NCBI RefSeq assembly: GCF_000301035.1
Contig: NZ_JH932292.1
Span: 1,628,044-1,692,043, forward strand
Direction: 5' to 3'
Source of the DNA: Facklamia hominis CCUG 36813
GTDB taxonomy: Bacteria > Bacillota > Bacilli > Lactobacillales > Aerococcaceae
Length of the DNA: 64,000 bases
Shown piece by piece: positions 45,483 through 56,512 of this stretch. A program made the position numbers and the translations under genes. A model generated the notes under the pieces. The model worked only from the letters and a program-made list of their open reading frames with translations, was not told the DNA's origin and searched no databases. Every line of letters begins with the position of its first letter. Positions within the stretch are counted from its first letter, which is position 1.

Positions 45483-45714
45483 TCAAGGGGAAATGAGTAA
45501 GGTTTGAAATCAATAGATTTATGAATTGTGAACTAGATAATTGTGTGATTAATTTTTAGAATTAGTGTTCAATAATATCTCCCAAATACTGACTTGTAGC
45601 AACGCTATGAATATTCTGAAAAGGTCGTAGCAACACTTTAGATATTTTGGTAAGTTATGTCAACGGTATAGAGGGTGTATTAGATAAGATAGAATTGAAT
45701 TTATGAGGGGAAAA

Positions 45715-46251
45715 ATGGAGATAAATATTAACGAAATAATACTCAGACCATTAAATTATGAGGATTACGAATCATGGTTAAAAGGATTTAATAATAGAAG
45801 AGATTCTCAGAATAAATTTGATGACGGAAAATTAGATATGTCTATTTGTACTTTTGAATGGTTTAAAGAGCTTGTAGATAAACATCAAATTATGATGAAG
45901 GATGACTATCAGTATATTTACGGAGTATTTAACGGACGGGGAGAGAATTTAGGCTTTTTTGATGTTGTAACTTTAGAGAGGGCTAATTTTCAATGGTGTG
46001 AAATAGGATATTTTATTCATAATCAATATTGGAGAAAAGGCTATGCTTATAAATCGTTAAAAATATTATTACATAAATTAAAATATGAATTAGATTTTCA
46101 TAGATGTGAAGCTCACGTTAAAATTGACAATCATGCATCCATTAATTTGTTGGAAAAATGTGGTTTCGAATTTGAATGCATAAGAAAGAATTTTATAAAA
46201 GAAGATAATTTATGGACAGACAGAAAAATATATACGAAAATTTTAGAATAA
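45715..46251 (+). CDS. GNAT family N-acetyltransferase (RimJ/RimL-like)
   Basis: The 178-residue protein begins I-I-L-R-P-L-N-Y-E-D-Y and has the acetyl-CoA loop Y-W-R-K-G-Y-A-Y-K-S-L and the late N-H-A-S-I-N-L-L-E-K-C-G-F segment. It acetylates a protein N-terminus or small molecule; which one is unknown. I start at the second Met after GAGGGGA. Confidence 0.82.
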   Translation: MEININEIILRPLNYEDYESWLKGFNNRRDSQNKFDDGKLDMSICTFEWFKELVDKHQIMMKDDYQYIYGVFNGRGENLGFFDVVTLERANFQWCEIGYFIHNQYWRKGYAYKSLKILLHKLKYELDFHRCEAHVKIDNHASINLLEKCGFEFECIRKNFIKEDNLWTDRKIYTKILE

Positions 46252-46303
46252 TTTCATAAGTTAAGGTATACCTTAGAGCCAAGAATCTATCGCTTTCTTC
46301 AAG

Positions 46304-46762
46304 ATGGTTCAAAACAAATTGCATTTTGCAGCTCATGGACACACGGCAGCTGAAGTGATTTATCAAAGAGCAGATGCAAGCCAACCTTTTATGGGACTAA
46401 CTACTTTTTCAGGGGCTATGCCAACTCTGAAAGATATCCAAGTGGCTAAGAACTACTTAAAGGAAGATGAATTAAAAATTTTGAACAACTTAGTTTCTGG
46501 GTACTTTGATTTTGCTGAAGTTCAAGCCATACAACATAATCCTATGCATATGAGTGATTACGTTGACCATTTGGATCGTGTCCTCAGTGTGACTGGACGA
46601 CCTGTTCTGCAATCTGCAGGTAAGATCAGTCACCAACAGGCCATGGATAAAGTGAAGAAAGAGTATCGTGAGTATCAAAAGAATACTTTGTCTCCAGTGG
46701 AAGAGGACTACTTGCAGACGATTAAAGCGCTGGAGCAAGAGGTCAAAAATGAAGGTAAATAA
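46304..46762 (+). pseudogene. RhuM-family (virulence RhuM/Fic-like) C-terminal fragment
   Basis: The 152-residue frame matches the end of RhuM proteins (N-K-L-H-F-A-A-H-G-H-T-A-A-E-V-I-Y-Q-R and Y-F-D-F-A-E-V-Q-A). The N-terminal domain is missing; upstream sequence belongs to other debris. RhuM genes are common mobile-element companions of restriction systems. It may still be translated but is not a full protein. Confidence 0.72.
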
Positions 46763-46773
46763 TAATTTTGCTA

Positions 46774-47357
46774 GTCATATTCCCTATCCATCATACCAAA
46801 ATCAATCCAACCCTTATCCTCAACACAAGTGGAATAGTCGAGGGAGTAAATCAGTGGTCTGGCGATGCATCACTCGAATGGATAGCCCCTCTAAGTGCCA
46901 GGCTCGAACAGTAAAGGAAGATTTGTTACATGAAGTGATTGTTGAAGTCATTAATTCCTTAATCGATGATAGTGACTACTTAGATACATTAGAAGAGAAC
47001 ATCAAAGAAGTCTTGAATCAAAAATACGATGAAACGGTCGAGAACGTGGATGATTAGCTACATGAATTGCAGAAGCAACTGTACATAAATGGAAACGAAA
47101 AAGATGAATACGAACGATTAGCGGAACAAATCTATGACTTAAGAGAGAAGAAACAAGTCTTGTTAATTGCCAATGCGACCAATGAAGACAAGCGTAGGAG
47201 ATTAACAGATATCAAAGCCTTCCTCAAAGGGCAGCACATTAAGCTGGAGGAATATGATGAAAGCTTGGTTAATCGGTTGATGGAGGAAGTGCGTGTTAAG
47301 GAAGATAGCCTTGAAGTGAAACTTAAGACAGGTGAAATCAATACAATAGAAAAATAA
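46774..47357 (+). pseudogene. Large serine recombinase, C-terminal half, with an in-frame stop
   Basis: It reads K-W-N-S-R-G-S-K-S-V-V-W-R-C-I-T-R and K-C-Q-A-R-T-V-K-E, the end of the recombinase zinc-ribbon domain. A coiled-coil and D-E-S-L-V-N-R-L-M-E-E-V follow. A TAG at 47055 interrupts it. It shares the expected join with the N-terminal half at 43663-44550. A strong terminator follows. Confidence 0.75.
46785..46826 (+). repeat. Partial scar sequence inside recombinase debris
   Basis: TACCAAAATCAATCC occurs here, at 49637 and at 59378. In the last two it leads into an H-V-E scar, but here it runs into recombinase coding sequence. Confidence 0.55.
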
Positions 47358-47358
47358 A

Positions 47359-47414
47359 AGAGACATAGAACTATGCGTAGAATGGGAATGGTGTAGTTCT
47401 GTGTCTCTCTTTTT
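47359..47414 (+). terminator. Terminator after the recombinase remnant
   Basis: AGAGACATAGAACTA pairs with TAGTTCTGTGTCTCT (one G-U type change), followed by CTTTTT. Confidence 0.85.
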
Positions 47415-47605
47415 ATGATATGCAGAAATAGTCTTTTTTGAATTTATTTGGTGTAAACCTACAGCGAGTTTTTCTTATATGAATAGATTGAACAAAAATA
47501 ATAAAATCATTTGTGTAATTCGAGGACAAATAGGTATTAACCTTTTAGTAAATTTTCTTTCAGGCGGAAGGTGCCCTCTGATTCTGTTATTTGTTAATAA
47601 AATGC

Positions 47606-47661
47606 TTGACACAAGAAACTCAAGCCTGTACACTTTGTGTATATAGTGTATATACAAAGTG
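47606..47661 (+). promoter_or_regulatory. Promoter and GntR/YtrA-type operator
   Basis: TTGACA (47606-47611), 17 bases, TACACT. The palindrome CACTTTGTGTATATA-GTG-TATATACAAAGTG overlaps the -10 element, ideal for autorepression by the GntR protein encoded next. Confidence 0.75.
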
Positions 47662-47678
47662 TGAAGGAAAGAAGTTAA

Positions 47679-48053
47679 ATGATTAATATTAATCTTTCGA
47701 AATTTTCTAAAGTCCCATTGTACGAACAGATAATAAAAGAAATTAAGCGTAACATTATATCTGGTGAATTAAAGGAAAAAGAACGTTTACCATCTATTAG
47801 ACAGTTGGCTAAAGATTTAGAAGTCAGTGTTATTACTGTTAAAAAAGCATACGAAAATTTAGAACAAGAAAAATTTCTGATGTCCATCCCAAGTCAAGGA
47901 ACGTATGTAGCCGATTTGGATATTGATTTGATTGAAAGAAAAATTCTAGCAGAAATAGATGCGGGTATCGAACAAGTTATTATAAAGGCAAAAAGTATAG
48001 GCCTAAGTTCTGAAGAAATAGTTCAACGGTTCAGTGAAAAAGTGGAGGAATAA
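47679..48053 (+). CDS. GntR/YtrA-family transcriptional regulator
   Basis: The 124-residue protein has an N-terminal winged helix (V-P-L-Y-E-Q-I-I-K-E-I-K, L-P-S-I-R-Q-L-A-K-D-L) and a short helical dimerisation tail. This is the YtrA subfamily, which typically controls the ABC transporter genes next to it. The ABC ATPase starts three bases after its stop. The operator overlapping its promoter supports autoregulation. Confidence 0.88.
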   Translation: MININLSKFSKVPLYEQIIKEIKRNIISGELKEKERLPSIRQLAKDLEVSVITVKKAYENLEQEKFLMSIPSQGTYVADLDIDLIERKILAEIDAGIEQVIIKAKSIGLSSEEIVQRFSEKVEE

Positions 48054-48056
48054 AAA

Positions 48057-48917
48057 ATGCAATATGCGATAAAAATGAAAGATGTTACCAAATCACTTGG
48101 TGACTTTAAAATTGATTTAAAGAATTTACGGATACCAAAAGGCTATATTACGGGATTTATAGGGCCCAATGGAGCTGGGAAATCAACAACCATTAAATTG
48201 ATAATGGATTTGATTAAGGCGGATACAGGACAAATAGATCTTTTAGGCTATGATCATGAAAATGAAGGAAAAGCCGCACGTGAGCGAATAGGTTTTGTTT
48301 ATGCTGAAAATATTTATTATGAAAATTTGAATGTTTGTTCTATTGGCAACTTAGTTAACAGTTTTTATCCTAAATGGGATAAAGATAAATTCGACTCTCT
48401 CTGTCGAGATTTTAAGCTGCCTTTGCAGAAAAAAGTAAAAGATTTATCTACAGGTATGAAGGTTAAACTTTCATTAGCCGTTGCTTTAAGCCATAATGCG
48501 GATCTGATCATCTTGGATGAGCCAACATCTGGATTAGATCCAGTCGTAAGGTTGGAGATTCTAGACTTACTGTATGATATTATCCAAGATCAAGAAAAGA
48601 CGATATTATTCTCCACCCATATCCTAGCCGATTTGGAAAAAATTGCGGATTATATTATTTTTATTAATGATGGAAGATTATTAATTCAGGATTCTAAAAA
48701 TTATTTGCTTGAAAATTACAATCTAATCAAGGGTCCACTTCAATTGCTGGATTCAGAGATGCGAAACTTATTAATAGGTTATACAGAGAGAGAGTCTGGC
48801 TTTGCTGGTTTGAGCGAAGATGCAAAAATTTTTCAAGAAATTTATGGTGACAAGGTTTTAATTGAACCAGCGTCATTGGAAGATATTATGATTTATCACT
48901 TGAAGGGAGATAATTAA
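48057..48917 (+). CDS. ABC transporter ATP-binding protein (YtrB/BcrA-like)
   Basis: The 286-residue ATPase has G-P-N-G-A-G-K-S-T, the signature L-S-T-G-M-K-V-K-L-S-L-A and I-I-L-D-E-P-T-S-G-L-D. The signature with T-G-M-K is typical of ABC-2 exporters for antimicrobial peptides or cell-wall antibiotics. It partners with the permease that starts immediately after its stop. Confidence 0.9.
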   Translation: MQYAIKMKDVTKSLGDFKIDLKNLRIPKGYITGFIGPNGAGKSTTIKLIMDLIKADTGQIDLLGYDHENEGKAARERIGFVYAENIYYENLNVCSIGNLVNSFYPKWDKDKFDSLCRDFKLPLQKKVKDLSTGMKVKLSLAVALSHNADLIILDEPTSGLDPVVRLEILDLLYDIIQDQEKTILFSTHILADLEKIADYIIFINDGRLLIQDSKNYLLENYNLIKGPLQLLDSEMRNLLIGYTERESGFAGLSEDAKIFQEIYGDKVLIEPASLEDIMIYHLKGDN

Positions 48918-49532
48918 ATGCGAGCATTACTAGTTAAAGATTGGATAGTAAGTCGAAAACTATTAATTTTATCATTGATTATTCTTATCTTAGTCTCCTT
49001 TGTAGTGAGTAATGATCAATTACCTTTAATTTTAGGCTTACTGCTGTCCATGTTTAATATGCGAAATATCGATGGTCTGGAAGACAAAAATGAATATCAC
49101 GCCCTCGTTCAAAGTATGCCAGTGAGCCGCTTTGAAGTAGTAGTAAGTAAAACTATTTTTCATTTCTTACAAGTCGGTATTAACTTATCACTTATAATAT
49201 TGTTAAACAGCATACTTCCAAGTTTAAAAGGCAATAGCATCAAAGAAATTTTCTTAACTATAGCCATGGCTATCCTGTTAATTTTAGGTTATCAATTGTT
49301 GTACATTATTTTTGGTCCTGTATTCATGAGTTATGTTACAATCATAATTTTCCTAGTGTTGATAACGTTTGGGTGGACATTAGCAAATAGCGCATTTATT
49401 CAAGGAGCATTAAGGTGGCTATCATCAATAAAACCAGCCACTCTAATCCTATCTTCTGCTTTAATCGTTCTAGTGGTATCTGCTTTATTATTGTTCTGGA
49501 CTGTTAAGGTCTATGAGAGTAAGGATTTATAA
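48918..49532 (+). CDS. ABC-2 type permease
   Basis: The 204-residue membrane protein has five to six hydrophobic segments and starts one base after the ATPase stop. With GntR and the ATPase it forms a self-regulated three-gene transporter unit. The likely role is defence against cell-envelope-active peptides or antibiotics, inferred from family only. Confidence 0.82.
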   Translation: MRALLVKDWIVSRKLLILSLIILILVSFVVSNDQLPLILGLLLSMFNMRNIDGLEDKNEYHALVQSMPVSRFEVVVSKTIFHFLQVGINLSLIILLNSILPSLKGNSIKEIFLTIAMAILLILGYQLLYIIFGPVFMSYVTIIIFLVLITFGWTLANSAFIQGALRWLSSIKPATLILSSALIVLVVSALLLFWTVKVYESKDL

Positions 49533-49636
49533 TACTTTTAATTGGAATCTTATGTATTCTTCAGAGCGGTTTGGAGTGACTTTTCAGTAGACTGATGAGA
49601 GTAGTTAATATCAGTAAAACCACCCTACCACCCTAC

Positions 49637-49690
49637 CAAAATCAATCCATAGCTAAAGGTCGACACATGCAGAAGCAGTTGCTTTGCTTG
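49637..49690 (+). repeat. rlmD-type attachment scar
   Basis: TACCAAAATCAATCCATAGC precedes CATGCAGAAGCAGTTGCTTT (H-A-E-A-V-A-L). The same lead-in occurs at 57129 and 59378. Confidence 0.7.
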
Positions 49691-49851
49691 TGAAGTCATT
49701 CGAAGAATAATTTCAAAAGAAGACTTGTGACATGAGACTTACTAATATTTTCCTATTCTTTATGAACGGTAAAGTATAGTTAGAGCGCCATATTCATAGG
49801 TACGGATTGAGTAAGTTGTAAGATAAATTAAATTTTACCAAGGAGTTAAAT

Positions 49852-50358
49852 ATGAAAATAATAGAAACAGAACGTTTAATACTTAGAGTTCCTACTTTTG
49901 ATGATTTTGATGAGTTATATTCAGTTCATGCAAATCCTGAAACTAATATTTTTAATCCAGGATGGGAAAAGCCAAGTAAGGAAGAGTTTATAAATACTTT
50001 AAATAAAATCATAGAACATCATAAAAAGCATGGATTTGGATATTATTCTTTAATAGATAAAGCAGACAATAGAGTTTTTGGTTTATGTGGTTTAAGGTTT
50101 ACATCAATAAAAGATAAAAATTATTTAAATCTGTATTATAGAATAGATCCTTCTAAAATGAGAAAAGGTTTTGTAAAAGAAGCAGCTAGCAAAATAATCG
50201 ATATTGTAACTAATGAATTAAATAATGAATATAAAGTAGTCGCTTTAACTTTAGATAAAAATATTCCTTCAAGAAAAACTGCTGAATCATTAGGTTTAAA
50301 ATACAACAAAGATTTTGATAATGTGGATGGAGAAGGAAACGTATACTACTTTAATTAG
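49852..50358 (+). CDS. GNAT family N-acetyltransferase
   Basis: The 168-residue RimJ/RimL-type protein has T-E-R-L-I-L-R-V-P at the start, then R-K-G-F-V-K-E-A-A and I-P-S-R-K-T-A-E-S-L-G-L. AAGGAG precedes the ATG. Single-gene cargo following a scar. Acceptor unknown. Confidence 0.82.
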   Translation: MKIIETERLILRVPTFDDFDELYSVHANPETNIFNPGWEKPSKEEFINTLNKIIEHHKKHGFGYYSLIDKADNRVFGLCGLRFTSIKDKNYLNLYYRIDPSKMRKGFVKEAASKIIDIVTNELNNEYKVVALTLDKNIPSRKTAESLGLKYNKDFDNVDGEGNVYYFN

Positions 50359-50455
50359 TAAAAAGTCGATGGGAGAAAATAAGATTATATGTTATAAAGC
50401 TGTTGAAACAAGTGGCTTTTAGGATTTTAAAAGAAATCAGTTCTATAATAAATTA

Positions 50456-50502
50456 AAAATCGTGTTGGTAGAAAAATCGTTTACTTCTACCAACACGATT
50501 TT
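50456..50502. terminator. Bidirectional terminator between the GNAT gene and copB
   Basis: AAAATCGTGTTGGTAGAA pairs perfectly with TTCTACCAACACGATTTT. A- and T-rich flanks serve both strands. Confidence 0.88.
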
Positions 50503-50586
50503 ACAAAGAGCCAGTACTTACATCTCTTTTTCTCCTGTAAAACTATTGTATCTTGATACTTTAAGGAGTTTCAATCATTCGATCTG

Positions 50587-52683
50587 TTAACCGTTATTTT
50601 TTGAATCTAAACTTAATAAAATAGCATTAATGGCGACGATGACTGTTGATACAGACATTAGAATTGCTCCTAATGCAGGGCTTAATGTGATGCCAATAGG
50701 AGCCAAAATTCCTGCAGCTAGAGGGATAGCTATAAAGTTATAACCAGCTCCCCAAAAGAGGTTCTGTTTCATTTTGCGAGTTGTTTTGTGTGCTAATTCA
50801 ATGAATGATTCAATATCTCCTGGATCGGATTGAGTCAATATGACATCAGCTGAATCCAACGCCACTTGAGTTCCAGCACCTACAGCTATACCAACATCTG
50901 CTAAGGCAAGAGAAGGAGCATCATTGACACCGTCACCTACCATGATAACTTTCTTTCCTTCATCTTTAAGTGTTTTAACTAACTCATATTTGTCTTGTGG
51001 AGATTGATTTGATCTATATTCAATCCCTAAATCTTCTGCCGCTCCTTGAGCCGCTTTTTCATTATCACCTGTTGCCATAATTGGCTCTATATTGTTCTTT
51101 TTAAGAGCTTCTATTAACTCTTTACTGGTTGCTTTTAATTCGTCTCCTAAGGCTACAGCACCAATAGCTTCATCATTTTCTACTAAGACACTGAGGGTTG
51201 CTCCTTTTGGAATATCCATATCTAGATTACGTCCGTATGCTTTTTGACTGATTAATTGGTATTGGTGCCCATTGGCTTTACCTTCTACGCCAGCACCGGA
51301 AATTACATCAATGGAATCAAAGGATACTGGACTTACACCTTCTTGGTCGGCGAAGCTTATAATTGATTGAGCTATCGGGTGGCTAGATCCTCCTTCAATA
51401 CCTGCCAGTAAGGCAATAATTTCCTCTTTATTATATTTGTTATTAAAAAGTTCAACGTCTAATACTTTAAATTCACCTGTTGTTAAAGTACCTGTCTTAT
51501 CTAAAATCATCACATCTGCATCTTGAGCTATTTCTAAAGATTCTCGGTCTTTTACTAGTAAGCCACGACTTGCCCCTAAGCTTGTGCTACGAGCGGTGAC
51601 CAATGGAATAGCTAGACCCAAAGCGTGAGGACAAGCTATAACTAATGTTGTGATAGCAAATTTTACTGCCGTTGGGATATCCGCTATAAGCGTCCATACT
51701 ATAAAAGCTATTAGTGCGACAGTTACCGCAATATAGAACAGCCATCCCGCAACTTTTTGAGCAATATTTTCTGCACGAGAAGGTTGACTTTGAGCTTGGC
51801 TGATTAAATTCTGAACTTGAGAGATGAAGGATTGATCACCTGTCTCAAGCACTTTAATATAAAGAACCCCTTCTCCATTTGTTGAGCCCCCGATCACTTC
51901 ATCGCCAGGACCTTTTTTAATTGATTTAGATTCCCCAGTCAAAAGAGCTTCATTTAGTCGTGATTCTCCGCGCTCGATAGTTCCATCTGCCGGCACATTT
52001 TCTCCAGCTTGAACACGAATTAAATCACCTACCTTTAAGTCAGCAACTGGTCGTGTTTCTATTGAATCGTCATCTAATACTACATGAGCATCTTTTGGTA
52101 CTAGCTTAGCCAGTTCTTCTTGTGCATCTCCTGCTTCTCCAATAGCTTTCATCTCAATCCAGTGACCTAATAACATGATTAATAGTAATGAAGCAAATTC
52201 AAAGAAAAAATCCATAATTTGTTCACCTGTTACGTAGTTTGCTATTACAGTATAAATACTATATAAATATGAAACACTTAAACCTAAAGAAACGAGAGCC
52301 ATCATTCCAGGTTCTTTTTGTTTAAATTCGTCAACTGCCCCTTGATAGAATGGACGTCCACCATAAATAATTAATATAGTAGATAAAATAACTACTACAA
52401 TATCAGAATATGGAAAAGTAAACTGGAATGGTAGGTCAAACCCAGCCATAGGGGATAAGAGCATAATAATGATTCCTAGTGGTAATGACTTTAAGAATAG
52501 TTCCTTAAAGTTACCGTGATGATGATGCTCATGCCCTCCGTGTCCGCCGTGTTCATGACCAGCATGATGATCATGATGTTTATGGTCTCTATGTTGTTCC
52601 GTTTTGCTATTGTTGTGTTTCAAGTGATCCATTTCGCCGTGATTATGGTGACGGTGAGACATATGTTTGTTGTTATTCTTCAT
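50587..52683 (-). CDS. copB: Copper-translocating P-type ATPase CopB (P1B-3)
   Basis: The 698-residue efflux ATPase has a very His-rich N-terminus (repeated H-x-H and D-H) in place of a CxxC metal domain. The membrane site is C-P-H rather than C-P-C, the P1B-3 hallmark for Cu+/Cu2+ or Ag+ export. D-K-T-G-T-L-T and G-D-G-V-N-D-A-P are intact. It lies 19 bases downstream of copY on the same strand, forming a two-gene operon. No CopA or CopZ is present. Confidence 0.92.
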   Translation of the reverse strand: MKNNNKHMSHRHHNHGEMDHLKHNNSKTEQHRDHKHHDHHAGHEHGGHGGHEHHHHGNFKELFLKSLPLGIIIMLLSPMAGFDLPFQFTFPYSDIVVVILSTILIIYGGRPFYQGAVDEFKQKEPGMMALVSLGLSVSYLYSIYTVIANYVTGEQIMDFFFEFASLLLIMLLGHWIEMKAIGEAGDAQEELAKLVPKDAHVVLDDDSIETRPVADLKVGDLIRVQAGENVPADGTIERGESRLNEALLTGESKSIKKGPGDEVIGGSTNGEGVLYIKVLETGDQSFISQVQNLISQAQSQPSRAENIAQKVAGWLFYIAVTVALIAFIVWTLIADIPTAVKFAITTLVIACPHALGLAIPLVTARSTSLGASRGLLVKDRESLEIAQDADVMILDKTGTLTTGEFKVLDVELFNNKYNKEEIIALLAGIEGGSSHPIAQSIISFADQEGVSPVSFDSIDVISGAGVEGKANGHQYQLISQKAYGRNLDMDIPKGATLSVLVENDEAIGAVALGDELKATSKELIEALKKNNIEPIMATGDNEKAAQGAAEDLGIEYRSNQSPQDKYELVKTLKDEGKKVIMVGDGVNDAPSLALADVGIAVGAGTQVALDSADVILTQSDPGDIESFIELAHKTTRKMKQNLFWGAGYNFIAIPLAAGILAPIGITLSPALGAILMSVSTVIVAINAILLSLDSKNNG

Positions 52684-52702
52684 TTTAAATTCCTCCTTAT
52701 GC

Positions 52703-53152
52703 TTAATGATGATGTAAATGACACTCGCATTGTCCTTTTGGACAATTGCATTCTACTTCTTCTACTGCGAAAGATTTTTTCATCTCTAATATTTTTTCTA
52801 GTCGATCTATATCATCGAAGCTTAAGACATGGTCTTCAATGATGCTTCCTATTACATTTCCGACTTTCTTTTTGCAAATACGGTTAAAAATATCCTCTGC
52901 ATAATCCCTTACAGCTTCTTTTTCTTCAATATTTGCAGTGTAAATAAACTTTCTACCTTCTTGCTCTGTATTTAGTACGCCTTTTTCAACTAATCGACCT
53001 AAGATCGTTTTGATAGTGGATTGTGTCCAGTCCATTTTTTCTTTCAATATGGAGATGACTTTTTTACTAGTTACTCGATCATTTGCCCAAACTACACGCA
53101 TGACTTCCCATTCAGCATCTGTGATATGAGTATTATTTACTATTGCATCCAT
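52703..53152 (-). CDS. copY: Copper-responsive repressor CopY/TcrY
   Basis: This MecI/BlaI-type winged helix is about 149 residues long and ends with the copper site C-N-C-P-K-G-Q-C-E-C. Zn2+ keeps it on DNA; Cu+ displaces the zinc and frees the promoter. I chose the ATG at 53152 (after AAGGAGGG) over the in-frame ATG at 53188. Two cop boxes lie upstream. Confidence 0.92.
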   Translation of the reverse strand: MDAIVNNTHITDAEWEVMRVVWANDRVTSKKVISILKEKMDWTQSTIKTILGRLVEKGVLNTEQEGRKFIYTANIEEKEAVRDYAEDIFNRICKKKVGNVIGSIIEDHVLSFDDIDRLEKILEMKKSFAVEEVECNCPKGQCECHLHHH

Positions 53153-53173
53153 TTTCTTTCCCTCCTTTTCGTT

Positions 53174-53216
53174 TACAGATGTAAACAATCATGCTCAAAA
53201 TAAGTCTACTATTGTA
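53174..53216 (-). promoter_or_regulatory. Two cop boxes upstream of copY
   Basis: TACAGATGTA (53174-53183) is a perfect TACA-N2-TGTA CopY site. TACTATTGTA (53207-53216) has one mismatch. Paired cop boxes are usual for copY operons. Confidence 0.85.
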
Positions 53217-54884
<1,668 letters not shown>

Positions 54885-54903
54885 GAGTCTATTTTTATAT
54901 TTT

Positions 54904-54940
54904 AGGACCTATTAAAGGAAATCTTTGGTAGGTCTTTTTT
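54904..54940 (+). terminator. Terminator after cadD
   Basis: GACCTA pairs with TAGGTC around an inner AAAGG/CTTT pairing, then T6. Confidence 0.75.
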
Positions 54941-55018
54941 GTTTATTTAGAATTATCTTATCTGTCTCAAGAAATATAAGAAGCAAGAATTGTGTAATAT
55001 GTTAAAAATAAGTCATAT

Positions 55019-55066
55019 TTTATCCATACTGACCACTCAAGCCATGTGGAGACGGTGGCGTTGATA
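55019..55066 (+). repeat. rlmD-type attachment scar at the right direct repeat
   Basis: CATGTGGAGACGGTGGCGTT followed by GATACAAAAGAT, readable as H-V-E-T-V-A-L-I-Q-K. This is the scar closest to the resident rlmD end, including the I-Q-K codons. Confidence 0.85.
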
Positions 55067-55271
55067 CAAAAGATACAATCTTATAAATCTTGCATTTTAA
55101 GCAGTTTTATAAGCATTTTATATGTGAAAAAGATGAAGAAGGATATGTCAAAAAGACTCAAAAAAATCCATGACATAAGATTAGTTTTAAAACTAGTATG
55201 AGGAAACACAAAAAATATAATTAACTCATTTTGTACTTTCTATAGGAGTAGCTTAAAAAGCTGCTCTTTTT
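55057..55271 (+). repeat. About 218-base direct repeat, right copy
   Basis: It matches 24432-24650, including the TTTATAAGCATTTT motif and the GAGTAGC/GCTGCTC terminator. The 30.6 kb between the copies is the main island. Confidence 0.85.
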
Positions 55272-55584
55272 TTATTGAATGTAGTAAGGATTCGTTACAT
55301 CCAAAAAATAAAAATCTAAGACGACTCATAAAATACAGTAGACTATTTAAAATAGAAGATGAAATTAGGAAATATATGGAGTTATTATCGTAATTAATAT
55401 CGAGAGTATAAAGCGCAAGATAAGAAATTTGGCAGAGAAGAAGAATCTAAAGTCGCAAGAAGTTCTGTAAATATTGTATTAAAATGTTTTTATAAAATAT
55501 AAAATAGGCAAAAGTATTTAATAATGACGATGTATTGACGTTGCACGAATAAGCCTATATAATTATATTAAAGGGGATGAGGAA
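55272..55584. other. Gap without gene before relB
   Basis: Only AT-rich sequence is seen. Several short broken frames have no recognisable product. The last 60 bases hold the RelB/YafQ promoter region (TTGACG and a TATAAT-like element near 55557). Confidence 0.5.
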
Positions 55585-55857
55585 ATGGCTACAACAAATT
55601 TGAATATAAGAACAGATAAGGAAATAAAAGAAGCCGCAGAAAAAATCTACTCCAGTTTAGGTTTAAATATGACGACTGCAATTAATATGTTTTTAAGGGC
55701 AAGTATTAGAGAAAGCGGCATTCCTTTTGATTTAAAACTTAATGTTCCAAGTGATGAAACTATAAAAGCGATTGAAGAAGGAAGAATGATAGCTAAAGAT
55801 ACGAATGTGAAATCCTATGACAATATGGATGACTTGAGGAAAGCCCTTGAAGTATAA
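55585..55857 (+). CDS. RelB/DinJ-family antitoxin
   Basis: The 90-residue protein has an N-terminal ribbon-helix-helix (T-N-L-N-I-R-T-D-K-E-I-K) and S-S-L-G-L-N-M-T-T-A-I-N-M-F-L, the hallmark of DinJ/RelB. It binds and silences the YafQ-type toxin encoded next and represses the operon. AAGGGGATGAGG precedes its ATG; the toxin start overlaps its end by 11 bases. Confidence 0.9.
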   Translation: MATTNLNIRTDKEIKEAAEKIYSSLGLNMTTAINMFLRASIRESGIPFDLKLNVPSDETIKAIEEGRMIAKDTNVKSYDNMDDLRKALEV

Positions 55858-56125
55858 AATAAAGTTTACAAAGAGATTTAAAAAAGATCTAAAGCAAGCT
55901 AAAAAACAAGGAAAAGATATTGAAAAACTCTTCGATGTTATTGAAAAAATAGCAAAAGATGAAGCTCTTGATGAAATATACAGAGATCATTCATTAGTTG
56001 GGAATTACAAAGGAACTCGAGAATGTCATATAGAGCCAGATTTTTTGTTGATATATGAAAAAATAGAAGAAGTTTTAGTATTATCACTAGTAAGAACTGG
56101 CTCACACTCTGATTTATTTAAGTAA
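55847..56125 (+). CDS. YafQ-family mRNA interferase toxin
   Basis: The 92-residue ribosome-dependent RNase starts from TTG inside the antitoxin gene. Conserved residues include the R-D-H-S-L-V-G-N-Y segment, C-H-I-E-P-D-F-L-L-I-Y and R-T-G-S-H-S-D-L-F, with the catalytic His/Asp/His pattern of YafQ. The pair is complete. A decayed duplicate of its last 30 codons is at 61281-61372. Confidence 0.9.
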   Translation: MKYKIKFTKRFKKDLKQAKKQGKDIEKLFDVIEKIAKDEALDEIYRDHSLVGNYKGTRECHIEPDFLLIYEKIEEVLVLSLVRTGSHSDLFK

Positions 56126-56159
56126 TAACAATACATGAAAAAAATAAGGATGGAATTAT

Positions 56160-56330
56160 ATGGTTAAAAAGAACTTATGGCTTATATTGGCAATAATCGC
56201 ATTTATTACACTCATATTATCAATATATATGTCGTATAAGACAGGAAAAACAGAGTATGCATGGATAATTGGCTCTATGCTTTTTGGAATAGGGTGTGGA
56301 AGTAAATATAATAAAGAGAAAAATAAATAA
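56160..56330 (+). CDS. Small two-helix membrane protein
   Basis: The 56-residue frame starts M-V-K-K-N-L-W-L-I-L and has two hydrophobic segments joined by Y-K-T-G-K-T-E-Y. AAGGATGG lies seven bases before the ATG. It lies 34 bases after the YafQ toxin and may be co-transcribed. I do not recognise a family. Confidence 0.55.
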   Translation: MVKKNLWLILAIIAFITLILSIYMSYKTGKTEYAWIIGSMLFGIGCGSKYNKEKNK

Positions 56331-56512
56331 AGTAAAATTGCAATAGAGAAAGTCAATGTGTTTGAATTAAAAACGATTAGAGATAAAAATCTAGTCGTTT
56401 TTTATTTTAAGAAAGAATACAAGTGAATTTGTCTATGACGATAGAGGACTTCTGATTATATAAATTAATGTCATCATCCTATGTCAAAAGTATTTGACAT
56501 TAGGAGGTAAGT

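Noticed and set aside
46743..47057. A free-standing 105-residue protein starting M-K-V-N-N-N-F-A-S
   Set aside because: Its first 25 residues are translated scar sequence, and the rest is the recombinase C-terminal domain cut by a stop. It is debris, not a gene.
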